64,000 nt of DNA, taken from Pseudo-nitzschia pungens (taxonomy: Eukaryota; Bacillariophyta; Bacillariophyceae; Bacillariales; Bacillariaceae). The position numbers and the translations under genes were made by a program. The notes beneath the pieces were generated by a model that was not told the DNA's origin, did no database searches, and worked only from the letters and a program-made list of their open reading frames with translations. The DNA is taken from assembly GCA_037355855.1 (NCBI GenBank), contig CM074765.1:372001-436000 (forward strand), in the 5' to 3' direction. Of this stretch, positions 52,386 through 63,273 are shown piece after piece (the first letter of the stretch is position 1; each line of letters opens with the position of its first letter).

Positions 52386-53903
52386 CTACAGGACTTCCAT
52401 CGCGACCTTTTCCTTGGTCTCCACGGACGCCACAATCTTGGCGCTTTCGTCGAGGATTCGTTCCCGGTCTTTTAAAATCCCGTACGCCGAGGTGTAGGGA
52501 TCGTACTCCTGACCGTTTTTGGCAATGTACTCGTAGTGCTGCCGCGTCGTCATTGTTCCGTACTTTTCGCCGGGAGATGTGGTCAGCATCTGCAGATTGC
52601 GTCGTGATTGTGAACGAATGCGATGTGTGACGGTACCGTACACCGGAATCCAACAGGATAGAACAAAAAGAAGGCTTCGTGAGTCGAGAAACGATGGAGA
52701 ATACTGCAGTTCTCCACCGGCAAACACTTTTCAACTTACGTCCTCGATGGCATAATACCGTACGATCCGTGCGAGTTCGGCGGCATCGTTCAGCTTGTCG
52801 GATCGGAAGACGTCGGCCAACCACTGGAAGCTGTTGACGAAAAAGTGCAGGACGCCGATCGGCACGTAGATCAGGCTGGGTTGTTTTTCCAGGTCCAGGA
52901 CCTTGGTCATCATCTTCATCTGGTCCAGCTTATCGAGGCCGGGGGAATCCGGTCCCCCGAGGTTCCAATGCGTGTTTGCGTGGGTGTCGTCCACGACCTG
53001 GTCGATGAGGGCCGATGCCAGGTCGGCCTCGCTGATGGGATTGCAGGCCGCCGTTTTTCCGGCTCCCAGGTCAAAGAGGATGAAAGGTCCGCCTGCTTGA
53101 ACGCTTTCCAGCTGACCAGACACGGATTTGAAAAACGCTGTCGGTCGGATCGAGACGTAACTAAAGGCGTTGTTGGTTTCCTCGGCCATTTTGGCCAGCG
53201 CTACTTCCAGTTTTTTCTTGGCGTACTGAAATTGCAGGGCGTGGGGCTCCTGTAGCTCGGCGCTCTTGACGCAGTAAGCGCTCAGCAGAATGAAGCGCCT
53301 GGCCCCGGCCTCTCTGGCGGCCTGGGCAACGTTGAGACTGGCCTGGTAATCGATGGCAAAGGCTTCCCGGGGAGTCCCGTTCCGGGAGGCCAGGCAGCAG
53401 ACGACCACATCGACCGATCCGGGCTCGAACAACGGCGCGGACGATCCTTCGCCTTGGCTCTCGATGCGCAGGCACGCCTCGCGGTCCGAGACGTCGAAGC
53501 GCTGTATCGTGAGCGCGGATTCTCGTTTCTCTTCTTTCAGGTTTGCGATTCCGCTGCTGTTGGTGTACGGCGGCGCAAAAACGTTATTCGGTTTCTTGTT
53601 GCTGCTTGCGAACAAACTGGCATCCGCATTCGATCCCGGACGCACGACGGCGGTGGTAGGATAGCCCCTACGAAGAGATTCCCGGACAACCGCCTTACCA
53701 ATGTATCCGGTAGCTCCCACCACCGCAATCTTTTCCCCCGAACACGACATTCCCGGCAGGAAATCCATATTTGTGGCAAACATAACATCGGGCTTCGTCT
53801 GCCGAGCTCCGGGAACCTGGACAAAGGCCGAGGCTCCAGCCACGAGGAACAGCACCAAGACATGGAGCCTCGAAGCCATTTTCATTTGTTCGATCATTTT
53901 CAT
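52386..53903 (-). CDS. DVR: Divinyl chlorophyllide a 8-vinyl-reductase, plastid
   Basis: Exons 52740-53903 and 52386-52589 give 455 residues; the intron is 150 bp, GT-AG, phase 0. The enzyme reduces the 8-vinyl group of divinyl chlorophyllide in chlorophyll synthesis, using NADPH. The start shows several in-frame Met codons (53903, 53897, 53885, 53879) before a signal peptide [20 protein letters not shown], a textbook diatom ASAF plastid-import motif. The NAD(P)-binding Rossmann motif [13 protein letters not shown] follows, then [49 protein letters not shown] and, across the intron, the family C-terminal region [20 protein letters not shown] take the first ATG (53903), though the one at 53879 gives an equally good signal peptide. 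It differs from general NmrA-like proteins by this C-terminal region. Confidence 0.92.
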
Positions 53904-56019
53904 TCTATTCCGATCGCACTTGCATGGCTTGGAAGACAAAGGAAGTCAAAGGCTGAGATGTGTTCTCTTTGCAACCTCTGCGACTCGTGCAATACCCGAA
54001 TCCGGTTCGACCGATATGAATCTAGTCGGTTTGATGGCAACTCACTGAACGGAGGTAGTGGTATGCGACAGGAGGCATGTACTGAAACCAGATGGTAATC
54101 CTAGAGAATTGCAACTGATCCGCACGCAAAAGATTCAAGGTAAGGTTACTGGTGCAAGTAGTACGAGGTATATTATAGTCCTGTGTACGTTGTTAGTTAC
54201 ACGATTCTAATATTGGTTTCAATTGTTGACTTGTCGTAGGTCTCACAAGTGTTCCAGATTCATTCAATCAAGTGATGGTTTTGGTTGGTTTGGTTCTGTT
54301 CTTCTTGTGTTCTGGAGCTTTGAACTGGCAACAATGCGTCATCGGATCATTGATAATCCCAATCCCATGTTACGCGTAGTCTACTCACGAGTATCCAGGA
54401 TTGATTCATATCCTATCTAAAGTACTCGTAGTTTGTGGACTCTGCCTAACCTTACTTCAACAAGGGAACCAACAAACTCTATCGGTTCACTGATTCAGCA
54501 TCGTCCGGATGGAGAACATACTCTTTCGTTTTCAAAACAGCTTAAAAATTTTTTTAGGCTAGAAACAAAGCAAAGTATGTGTGTTCATTCCTGACAGAAT
54601 TCAATGCGTCCATATTATGGCTGATGACGCATTCATTTTCAACATTTTCAGAGAACAGATCGATGACAAAGCAAGAATTCGTGTCTCTTTTTCACTTCTG
54701 CGAACTCACGACATTTTTTAGAACCAACCAAACTCGTTGGAACAGGAACCTAATCCGTTCCAAGTTGTTGCCTTACGGAATAGACCCAAGCCCCGTCGTT
54801 GGGAGGCAGTTTCCGAAATACGGTATTTCGTTTCAAAAACATTGTGCAAGAAGTACCGTGATGGTGTGGACTAGAGGAGTAATTACTAAAGCAGAGTGCA
54901 GGAGGTATGTCTGAAATGGCTGTTTTGGAGAGAGGAGGAGACAACAGCAGCAGCATCCACCAGCACTTTTCACTTGCTTGTAGTAGGACATGCTGCTGCT
55001 GTGCGATCGTGGTTAATGATAACAGAGTCAGCAATTGTAATGGTTTCGAATAGCGCGAAGCAGCATTAATGGCCCGCAAGAACAAGCAAGAATCTTATCT
55101 AGGACAACTACTAGTAGTAGTATAATACTACTACTAGTAGACTCAATAGTACGTGTGGCCCACCAGGAACTCTTGTCTCCATTAGCTACTACCCGACAGG
55201 AGCAACAGCAGCAACAAATTGCAGAATGGCATGAACCTGGAACTGTTCTGTTCTTCCGAAATCTTAGGTTACTGCTGGTGAGTATGCTCAAAGGTAGCCT
55301 CATAGTACTAGAAATAAAGATTCGATACACCAATACTACTACTAATACTAGTAGTAGTAACTGTAACCGAGCAAAAAGATGCGCGACAACAAAGCTGTTT
55401 GTTGTTGCCATCTTAGTACTAGTAGTAGGTTGAAATCGATGCCTACTATGTAGTAGTAGTAGTAGTAGTAATAGTAGTAATAGTACTAGCTTGACTCACG
55501 GTGCAACAAGAAGGCATCAACGGTTGGTATTTCCTCACCATTCGTTGTTCCAGCAGCATCGAGAGCTACAGCACGATCTAGTATTCAGTTTGAACCTCAA
55601 ATAAATTCACAAGAACATTCAGAGAACAAGAGAAAGCAGTTTTGCAACTTGTTGCTTGGCATTTAATCCTCCTCACAATGCTCGCTACGAACAATAGTGC
55701 TGAACGGTGGCATTCGACGCTTCACTTTTGATGAATTTCCAATACGAAACGGCAAAGGACAAATATCTACGATTCCGCAGCTGAGCTATTCTCTATGTTT
55801 CGTTTCAAAGAGTCCGACAACGGTGTGTGGTGTTTGATGTTGTTACATATTGGATAACATACTTTAAAAATACTACAAATCATATTATTTGTTGAAGACT
55901 ACTTGTACAAGTACATAGTACTCGTGCTGCAGGTGGTGTCTTCTACTCTAATGAATCGATCGATCCCATCGTGCGTGCCGTCGGCACAATCCCTGTCCCG
56001 CGTCCCTTCTTCGTTTGCT
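53904..56019. other. Intergenic with ACT/AGT-rich palindromic DNA
   Basis: No supported gene; the frame at 54579-54914 lacks an ATG and family resemblance. From 55100 to 55500 CTAGTAGTAGTACTACTAG-type words dominate. AGGTAAGGTTAC-type words occur at 54137-54150. Confidence 0.55.
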
Positions 56020-59000
56020 TTACTGCAACGCGAGGGTCGTGGGACAGGTGCACTGAATCTCAAAGGTGTATTCCACGATTCCGTAGCCGCTGGCGTATTC
56101 CGCGGGAGGCTTGCAGCACTTGTCGACCGACACGGCGTTTCCAAAGGCCATCACGTCCGAATCGGTGTTGGAGGCAAAGTACAGGTTCACGAGCGCAAAG
56201 GGATCGACGCCCTCGTACTCGTGGCAACCGACCTCGATGGTGGGAGCCTCGTAGTTGCACCCGTACGTGAAGGGCATTGATTCGCAAACGGGGTCCATGG
56301 CGTACTTGCCGACCTTCTTGACGTGCTTGATGAAGATGTCCGTGTAGTTGGTGAAGGGACTGTCGACCTTGAACTTGACCGTTCGGGCGGACGCCAGGTC
56401 CAGCGGGTCCTCGATGATGATGTCGTACAAGACGGGTTCTCCCGCCGGGAGGGCACCGGACGACTTGATGAGCTTGACGATTCCGTCGGGCTTGGAGGGA
56501 CACGCGGTAGTGCTGGTCAGCGGCTTGATCGTGTCGTTGCAGGCCGCGGGGGGCTGGATGGTGCAGACCTCGCCGAGATCCGACGGGAGCGGCAGGGGTT
56601 TCGACGTGGGATCGAACTCGTAGTTGTGGAGCTCGCTGGCCACGCCGTTCAGCGTCAGGTCTCCGCCGACCAGCATGCGCCCGGAGTGACCGCTCGCCTT
56701 GAAGATCAGGTCGCCGTTGGGAATGACGATGGATCCCTGGAACTCGGCCAGGCCCTTCATCTTGATGGTTCCCCGGGTCGGGAAGACCCAGGCGGTGCTG
56801 GATACCAGCGAGGGAGGGAAGGTGTCCCGGCCACAAATGGGTGCGTCGCCGGGCAACGCATCGGTGGGGTGGAAGCAAAAGGTGGGGACGTTGAGGTTTC
56901 CGGCGCCGTTGACGACGATCAAGATGGTCTTGGAGATCAATTCCTTGCTAAAGACGACGCTGTGAATGGAATCGTCGAAGGGAAGCGCCAGCCGGAAGAT
57001 TTGGACGGGGTTGCTGTCCGGTCCGGCCTTGAAGGTCATGATCCCGTCGGAGGTTTCGACCACGCCGTTTCCGGGCAGGGTCTTCCAGAATTCCGCTTTC
57101 TGGCTCAATCGGGTCAGCTCGTTTTGCCAGAGAGTCAGGTTCAGTGCCGGTTCGTGCTTGAAGTCACCGGTGGTGTGGACGAATTGCTCGTTGAGCTTGG
57201 TGATGTTGTTCTGGCACGCTTCTCCGTTGATCAAGCAGCTTCCCTTGTACATGAGATGGCATCCCTTCACGGTGTTGCCGTATTCGTTCATGATGTACTT
57301 GTTGTGTTCGAAGTCGGTCGAGATGGAGAGATCTCCACCGATTTCGACGCAGGTCGATTGCTCCGCGGGATGGATGAGAGACCCGAACGGGGTCGCCACC
57401 AGCTTGGAGCATCCGGCCGTCTCCAGCGTCATGTCGCCCAAAAAGACGCCGCGTCCCTCGAATCCGGTGCCGGACTGGCAGTTGAACTTTCCGCCCACCA
57501 GGAGAGCGACGGAGTTGTCGATGCCGTGGGTGAAGGTTCCGGCGAGGGAGGACTGGATCTTGGGGTACGTCAGGGTGTAGGCCCCTGCTCCGGTGGCTCC
57601 CGAGAGACCGGCGCCGAGGTTGGCGCAATCTCCGTAATCCGTTTCGTTCACGTTCGGAAACTCCGGAATGTTGTCCTCCGGGTCGGAGGTGAGCTTGGTG
57701 ATGTTCTTGATGATCTTTTCGTCCGTGTCCGTTTGGGTGTTGCCGGCGCACTTTTCCATCTGGCAGTGGATCACCTGCGCGGCGTTCTTGCACAGCTCGA
57801 TGATCTCCTCCGTGTTCTCGCACTTGTTGGGGTCGAACGGGTAAAAGACCTGGCTGGTGCACATGTAATCCTCAAAGGTGAGGCCTTCTTCGTAGGTCAT
57901 GATGGATTCGTCCTGGGTGACACACCAGTTGTCCATGCAGTAGTGGAAGGAAGCCACGGTTCGATCTTCCTTGGGAATCGAGAGCGTTTGTCCGTCCTTG
58001 GTCATCCAATCGTCGCGGGTGTTTTCGGTGGGAGTTCCGAGCAAGCCGACGGAATACTTCTCGAACAACTCCTTGTCCTGATTGGGCAAGCAGACGAAAT
58101 AGGAAATGATGCAGGACCAGTCCGAAAACGGACCGCCACCCTCGATCCAGATGATGGATTCGGAGTAGAACTTTTGGCCGGTGGAAGGGTCGGTTCCGGC
58201 GAGGTGCTTGATGTCGATCTGGTTCCAGGTCGGGGAGAGCTTCATGCTGAAATCCGACGTGGCATCTCCGTACAAATATCCACTGTCCGGAACCTTGCTG
58301 ATGTCGACCATGACCCCGTCGATGTAGAGCATGGTGGGGCAGGGCCCGATGTAGCGACTGCGGGGATCGTAGATCTGGTTGTCCTTGTCGATCTTGTCAA
58401 AGTCGGGGAAGGAGAGTTGCATGGTGGGAAGGGAGGGGTCCTTGACGTAGTCGATGACCAGATCGTTGGTGATGGAGGCTCCACCCCAGGCCGTATTGAT
58501 GAAGACAAAGTTGGCCTGGATGTTAAACATGTGGTTCTTCATGACGGTGAAGAGACCGACCGCCTGGCAATCGTAGTGGAGGTTGTCGCAGGTGATGATG
58601 TGCGGATCTCCCCAGAGACCGCACACCGAACCGGAGCAGGTGTTGAATCTGTTCGTTCCAGCTGGCGAGTACCGGGGTGTCTTTGCAGAGACGATCGTGG
58701 ACGTCCAGCATGGAGTTGCCCCACTCGTCGACCCCGGTTTCTCGGCCGGGTATGCACTGGCTCACGACGCAGTCTCCGGTGACGGGATCCTTTTGGTGGC
58801 AGTGCGCCATCCATCCCACGCAGCAATCTCCGGGTCGGGGGGAAGACGTGTCCCAGTTGAACAAGCAGCAGTCGTTCTTGACGGTCGGATCGATCTCGCA
58901 CTGGGCGTAGAACGAGGTTCCCTGGCACTTGTATCCCGGGGCGCAATCGTCCTCGGTGCCTTCCGTGTAGTTGAAGCAACGGGTCCAGACCGCACGGTCT

Positions 59001-60065
59001 GTCTTGGTGGCGCGGCTCTCGCAGATACCGGGGGGATCTTCGTACAGGGGGGTGAGTCCCACCTCGCAGAATCCGTGGGCGTTGCACTCGGATCCGTAGC
59101 AGCAGTCTCCCTGCTTCTCGCACTTGTTGTTCCACGAAATGCAGCATTCGTGATCGAACTTGGGGTCGGGATAGCAACCGGCGTAGCCCTGGAACTTGAA
59201 TTCGCACACAAATCCGGCGAGGCACTCGGCGTACTCGACGGATAGATCGGTGTCGTAGTTGGGGGACACTCCGGCATTGTCGTAGTGGCAACGTCCCCAC
59301 GTTCCCTGCTTGATGGGGTTGTAGGCTGCGATGCGATGATGCACCAAAAACCACAAACACAACACGAAGCAAGAATGAGCGAACATTTGTGCAACGCAAC
59401 AATCCAAACCGATCGGACGAATGAACGAATGAATCACATCAACTAGAATCAAACAACAATTACCACTTTGACTTACTAATAACGGGAATCTCTCCCCACC
59501 ACTTGAGGTCACGAATGGATGAATGGAGAACATAGTAGTTGAAGTAGTTCTGGGTGCGCTTGCACTGGTTGTTGGTGGTGGACGCATGCTTTCCCTTTTG
59601 GGAATCGACCAGATAGGATTCCACGACCTTCTCCTTGGCTTCGTCGTAAATGTAGCATCCCCAATCGACAATGGTCGACCAGAAGTAGATGTTGGGACCG
59701 GGGGTCTTGCTCAAATCCACCTCGGGAGTTAGGGGGTAGTGATCCTCGGTGTCTTGGCTGCCGGCGACTCCCGCGCGGACGGTGGCCACCATGAAATGAC
59801 ACCAATCGTCGGGGTGGTCCGACTTCCAGGCAAAGGGCCAGACGTTTTGGTATCCCTGGGAGTGATCGCAATACAGACCGTTATCGGTGTCGCTGGGAAT
59901 TGGTTTTCCGCAGTGCCAGAGGGCGTTCTCGACCGTTCGGAAGACAAAGGCATCGCACTTGTTGGCATCAAAGGCTCCGGCCCCGGGTGCGGAGCATGCG
60001 AGGAGCAGGATTGCGAGCGCCCAATTCAAAAACGAAGAACGGAAGCTCATCGTATCGAGTGCCAT
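56020..60065 (-). CDS. Secreted GDPH (VWD-like) and choice-of-anchor-A protein, frameshifted
   Basis: Exon 1 is 59477-60065 and exon 2 runs 56020-59325, with a 151-bp GT-AG intron. ATG at 60065 starts a signal peptide (NWALAILLLACSAPGAGAF). A Cys-containing N-terminal domain follows, then a Cys-rich block (TWGRCHYDN ... CISWNNKCEKQGDCC ... NDCCLF ... DCCVGWMAHC). Then comes a GDPH/VWD-type domain starting CGLWGDPHIITCDNLHYDCQ. After that is a choice-of-anchor-A region (GGKFNCQSGTG, GRGVFLGD, GTIKMKGLAEFQGSIVIPNGD, SGRMLVGGDLTLNG), and finally a Cys-containing end to TAA 56020-56022. One base must be skipped between about 58625 and 58690 to pass from the Cys-rich frame to the GDPH frame. I recall GDPH and choice-of-anchor-A domains from diatom adhesive-trail proteins, so I infer an extracellular adhesion or mucilage role. 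Confidence 0.85.
59326..59476 (-). other. Intron of the GDPH gene
   Basis: GTAAGT...CATCGCAG on the minus strand, 151 bp, phase 1. Splicing joins GEIPVI to TYNPIKQGTWG. Confidence 0.85.
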
Positions 60066-63000
60066 CTGTCGTTGTTGTGTTTGTTAGTTAGTTTGTTAGT
60101 TAGTTTGTTTGCTGTTTGTTTGTTTACGGATGATTCGTTTGGTTCCGAGTACCTGAGGTTGGGGAAACTATCCTCGATCGTGTTGTGTCCTTTCGAGTTT
60201 GCGAACTACTTTTAATACGGTTCTACGGTACTGCAAACGGATTGTTTCAGAGTTATTTTCTATCTGTTTTGTGTGAGAAGCTTCTGTTTGGTACAAGTGT
60301 AACCTTCCTTGATTGTGTTTGTTGCTGGATAGGATGCTTTGGTTATTGTTGATCGGGCCCCTCCAAATGGAATTATGGGACGACTGGAATGGGGTAAGGT
60401 TACGTGAATAGTAGCGACACGGCGGTGTCCTTTTATCGTAAGGTTACTTGTACCAGTGCTTTTCATAACAGACGATTCGGAAAGCTGCACGGCGCGAGCC
60501 ATAGGTTCAATCTTAGAGGTATGCAAATGACTGTGACTCGTAGTCTTGTTTAACGAAGCTATGGCTGATGCCGTCGTGGGTCACGGAAAAAAAATCTTCA
60601 ATTCTTGTCTCTCTTCAATCCCATATATAAGGTCCCGAAGATGATTCTTGAAAGTTTCATGGGCGTGACTGACACAATAGAGGCTTTGTTTCACGATTAG
60701 AAAGCTTCAACGGACGCGGAGCAACAACCAACAATGCCGGCACAATAGCCAACTGCGTTGAAGACATTTCAAAATGCGGTTTACTTCTACGACACGTTTT
60801 CACAATAAGGTACAGCATCATACGGTATGTTGTACGAAGTACGAAGTAACCTTACTTCGTACTGTACTTCGTAATATGTAACGATTGTCACGCCGTCCTT
60901 TTCTTGTGCGAGAAGCTTGGATGAGACGTGAAACAAAAATAATAATTCTTCTCGGCATTATTTCACGACCACCGAACGACATAATGGTTTCTTTTTCGTC
61001 GATAAGAGTTGCTCCCAGGGCGGAAAACGAAAATTACGGTAAGGTAAGGTAACCTTTTAAAAGGTAAGGTAAGGCGGGACGGTATTACGTAATCCCAATT
61101 ATTCTTTTCGCTGTGCTGCCCCTCCGTCTCCGATTCTATCCCCGTTCTTCGCAATACTACCGGTTCCACACCTCCTCTGCCTCGAGGATGATAACACCAC
61201 CTCCAGCATGCTAAGGCTTACTGGTAATTACTAGTAGGATGTATGATGAGACATCCCACCATCCGATAGAACCACCATCATGACTGCCTTTGATCAGCAT
61301 CATCACAATGACGATCATACCTCCTCCGCACAATGCCAAGGAACATTGTTCCGCGCTACCAGTACTAGAACTATTAGTACTAGTAGTAAACAAGAACCCA
61401 GGCATGATGGTGCTGCTTTGTATTCGTAGTAGTAGTACCTGCTAGTATAGTAATAGTACTAATAGAGTTCTTTCTTAGTGGGAGGAGAATGGGGTTCTTG
61501 CTGCTTTCACACACCAAAGAATTCTAATGACCCAGGACCATGAAGCAAGGATAGTACTACTAGTAGTATCAATGGCACAGCAACGCTTGGTAGTAGTACT
61601 AGTAGTAGAAGAAAGCGAGAAAGACAGACAACAGGCAGCCAAAGCAGCAGCACCATGCCATACTCGTAGTAGAACTAGTAGCTCATTTGTTGGTGACTGT
61701 CTTCTTTTCATACCACCACCAATGTGTTACTACTACTACTCCTAGTACTACTAATAGCTTTGGCTCTACTACTAGTACTAGTAGCTTTGGCTCTACTACT
61801 ACTAGTAGTACTGCTACTAGTACCACCATTTTCAGAATTCTATCATTGTGTACTACTACATCAAACCTCTTTGGTGTAGATCACAAGAAACCTTTTGTAC
61901 TACAATCGTACTTCTACCGGTAACCTTAGTACTTAGTACAGTACTAAGGTTACTGGTGCCTTACTTCAGTTGGTCTCAAAGAGAGGTACCGTAAAAAACC
62001 TTACGGAAATAGTTTGGCCGAGTGACTGAATTGACTGATTCTTATGATTACTGTAACCTTACCGTACGGTGAATAGGTCTCATGCATTCCTCTGTCCAAG
62101 GATGTGTGTGCAGTCCGATCGAAGGTGAAAGCTGCAGAAGTAATTACTACAAAATTCCTAACAGCAGCTGTCCTAAAGTCCACGTAGAAATTAGTACATA
62201 GGCGCGTAGAACCAACGGACAGCCGTTACGGTAGGAATTTTGTCGTAGAGTTCGAGTTACATAAGACACCGAAGCGAGTGGGGTTCCCAAGCGCATGCAT
62301 TCGGGGTTTTAACGGTAACTTACGATACTGCGGTTCAGGCAGTCCTAACAAAAACCTGCCGAATTGCTCAATCTCGCGACCGCATGGACACTTCGAGCAC
62401 CAATCAAATTGATTGATTCGACGGGTTAACAAAGTACCAATAACGATTATGGAAGCACAGAACATGAAAGAACATACCGTACGTGTAGTCCTCACTCCAA
62501 TCCAATCAAATAGTTGAGGATGTAGAACAGAGGGACAGCTGATAGGAAATTTGTAGTAAGGTTACCGTACGGTACAGCATGAATTCGCCTTTGTTCTTGT
62601 GCTTCCGCTCGAAGCAGAATTTCGTAAGGTCACGCGAGTGAGTTTCATTATCGGGCTTTGTTCACCGACCATACCGTAAGGTTACCGTACATAACCTTAC
62701 CTGGTAAGGTTTACGTGTGGGAGGTTTACGATTATTATTCAACCTGCGAGGATCCCATCGAAGACAATCAAAACGGATGCTCAAAATAATACTTCGTAGT
62801 AAGATTTACCACGTGCCATACCATATCATACCATACCGTACAAGAGACAATCCCCGTTGCAAACAAACGATTTCCGTATCTATCATCTTTACCCATTACG
62901 GTAAGGCTGTAAGATTTACTTGTACGTGTAAACAAAGAATCATCCTCCTGCATTATTTGTATCAAATAAGGAATCTATAATCTATCCCTCCACTTATCCA

Positions 63001-63273
63001 GTTCTCATTCTTTCGTTCGATAAACATCGGTTTTCAATCCCTGTTGTACAATTAGATCTCTTAGTCACTTTATTGACACATGACCAAACTCGAAAATCTC
63101 AACTCATTGTCATTATTCTGTCTCACGTTCCACAGTAACCTTACCGGCACACAGAATCCAAGCGCGATCTGCAATACTACGGTGCCAACCACAAACACAC
63201 GTAGCACCAGGTCGGGTGTCGGATAGCAGCATAATAATCATAGGACGTCCGCTTCCTACCAAACAAGGAATTC
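60066..63273. other. Intergenic, 3.2 kb, repeat-word-rich
   Basis: No supported gene. Features: TTAGTTTGTTAGT repeats (60080-60115), a nested hairpin TACGAAGTACGAAGTAA/TTACTTCGTAC...TACTTCGTA (60833-60873), GGTAAGGTAAGG repeats (61037-61075), dense ACTAGTAGTACTA DNA (61220-61860) and TACCGTA/GTAACCTTA words from 61910 to 62830. Confidence 0.6.

Noticed and set aside
54579..54914. Open frame of 111 residues
   Set aside because: It begins without an ATG and shows no family or coding bias.
56323..58782. 819-residue plus-strand frame opposite the GDPH gene
   Set aside because: It is a mirror frame of the minus-strand gene, which has the signal peptide, introns and conserved cysteines.
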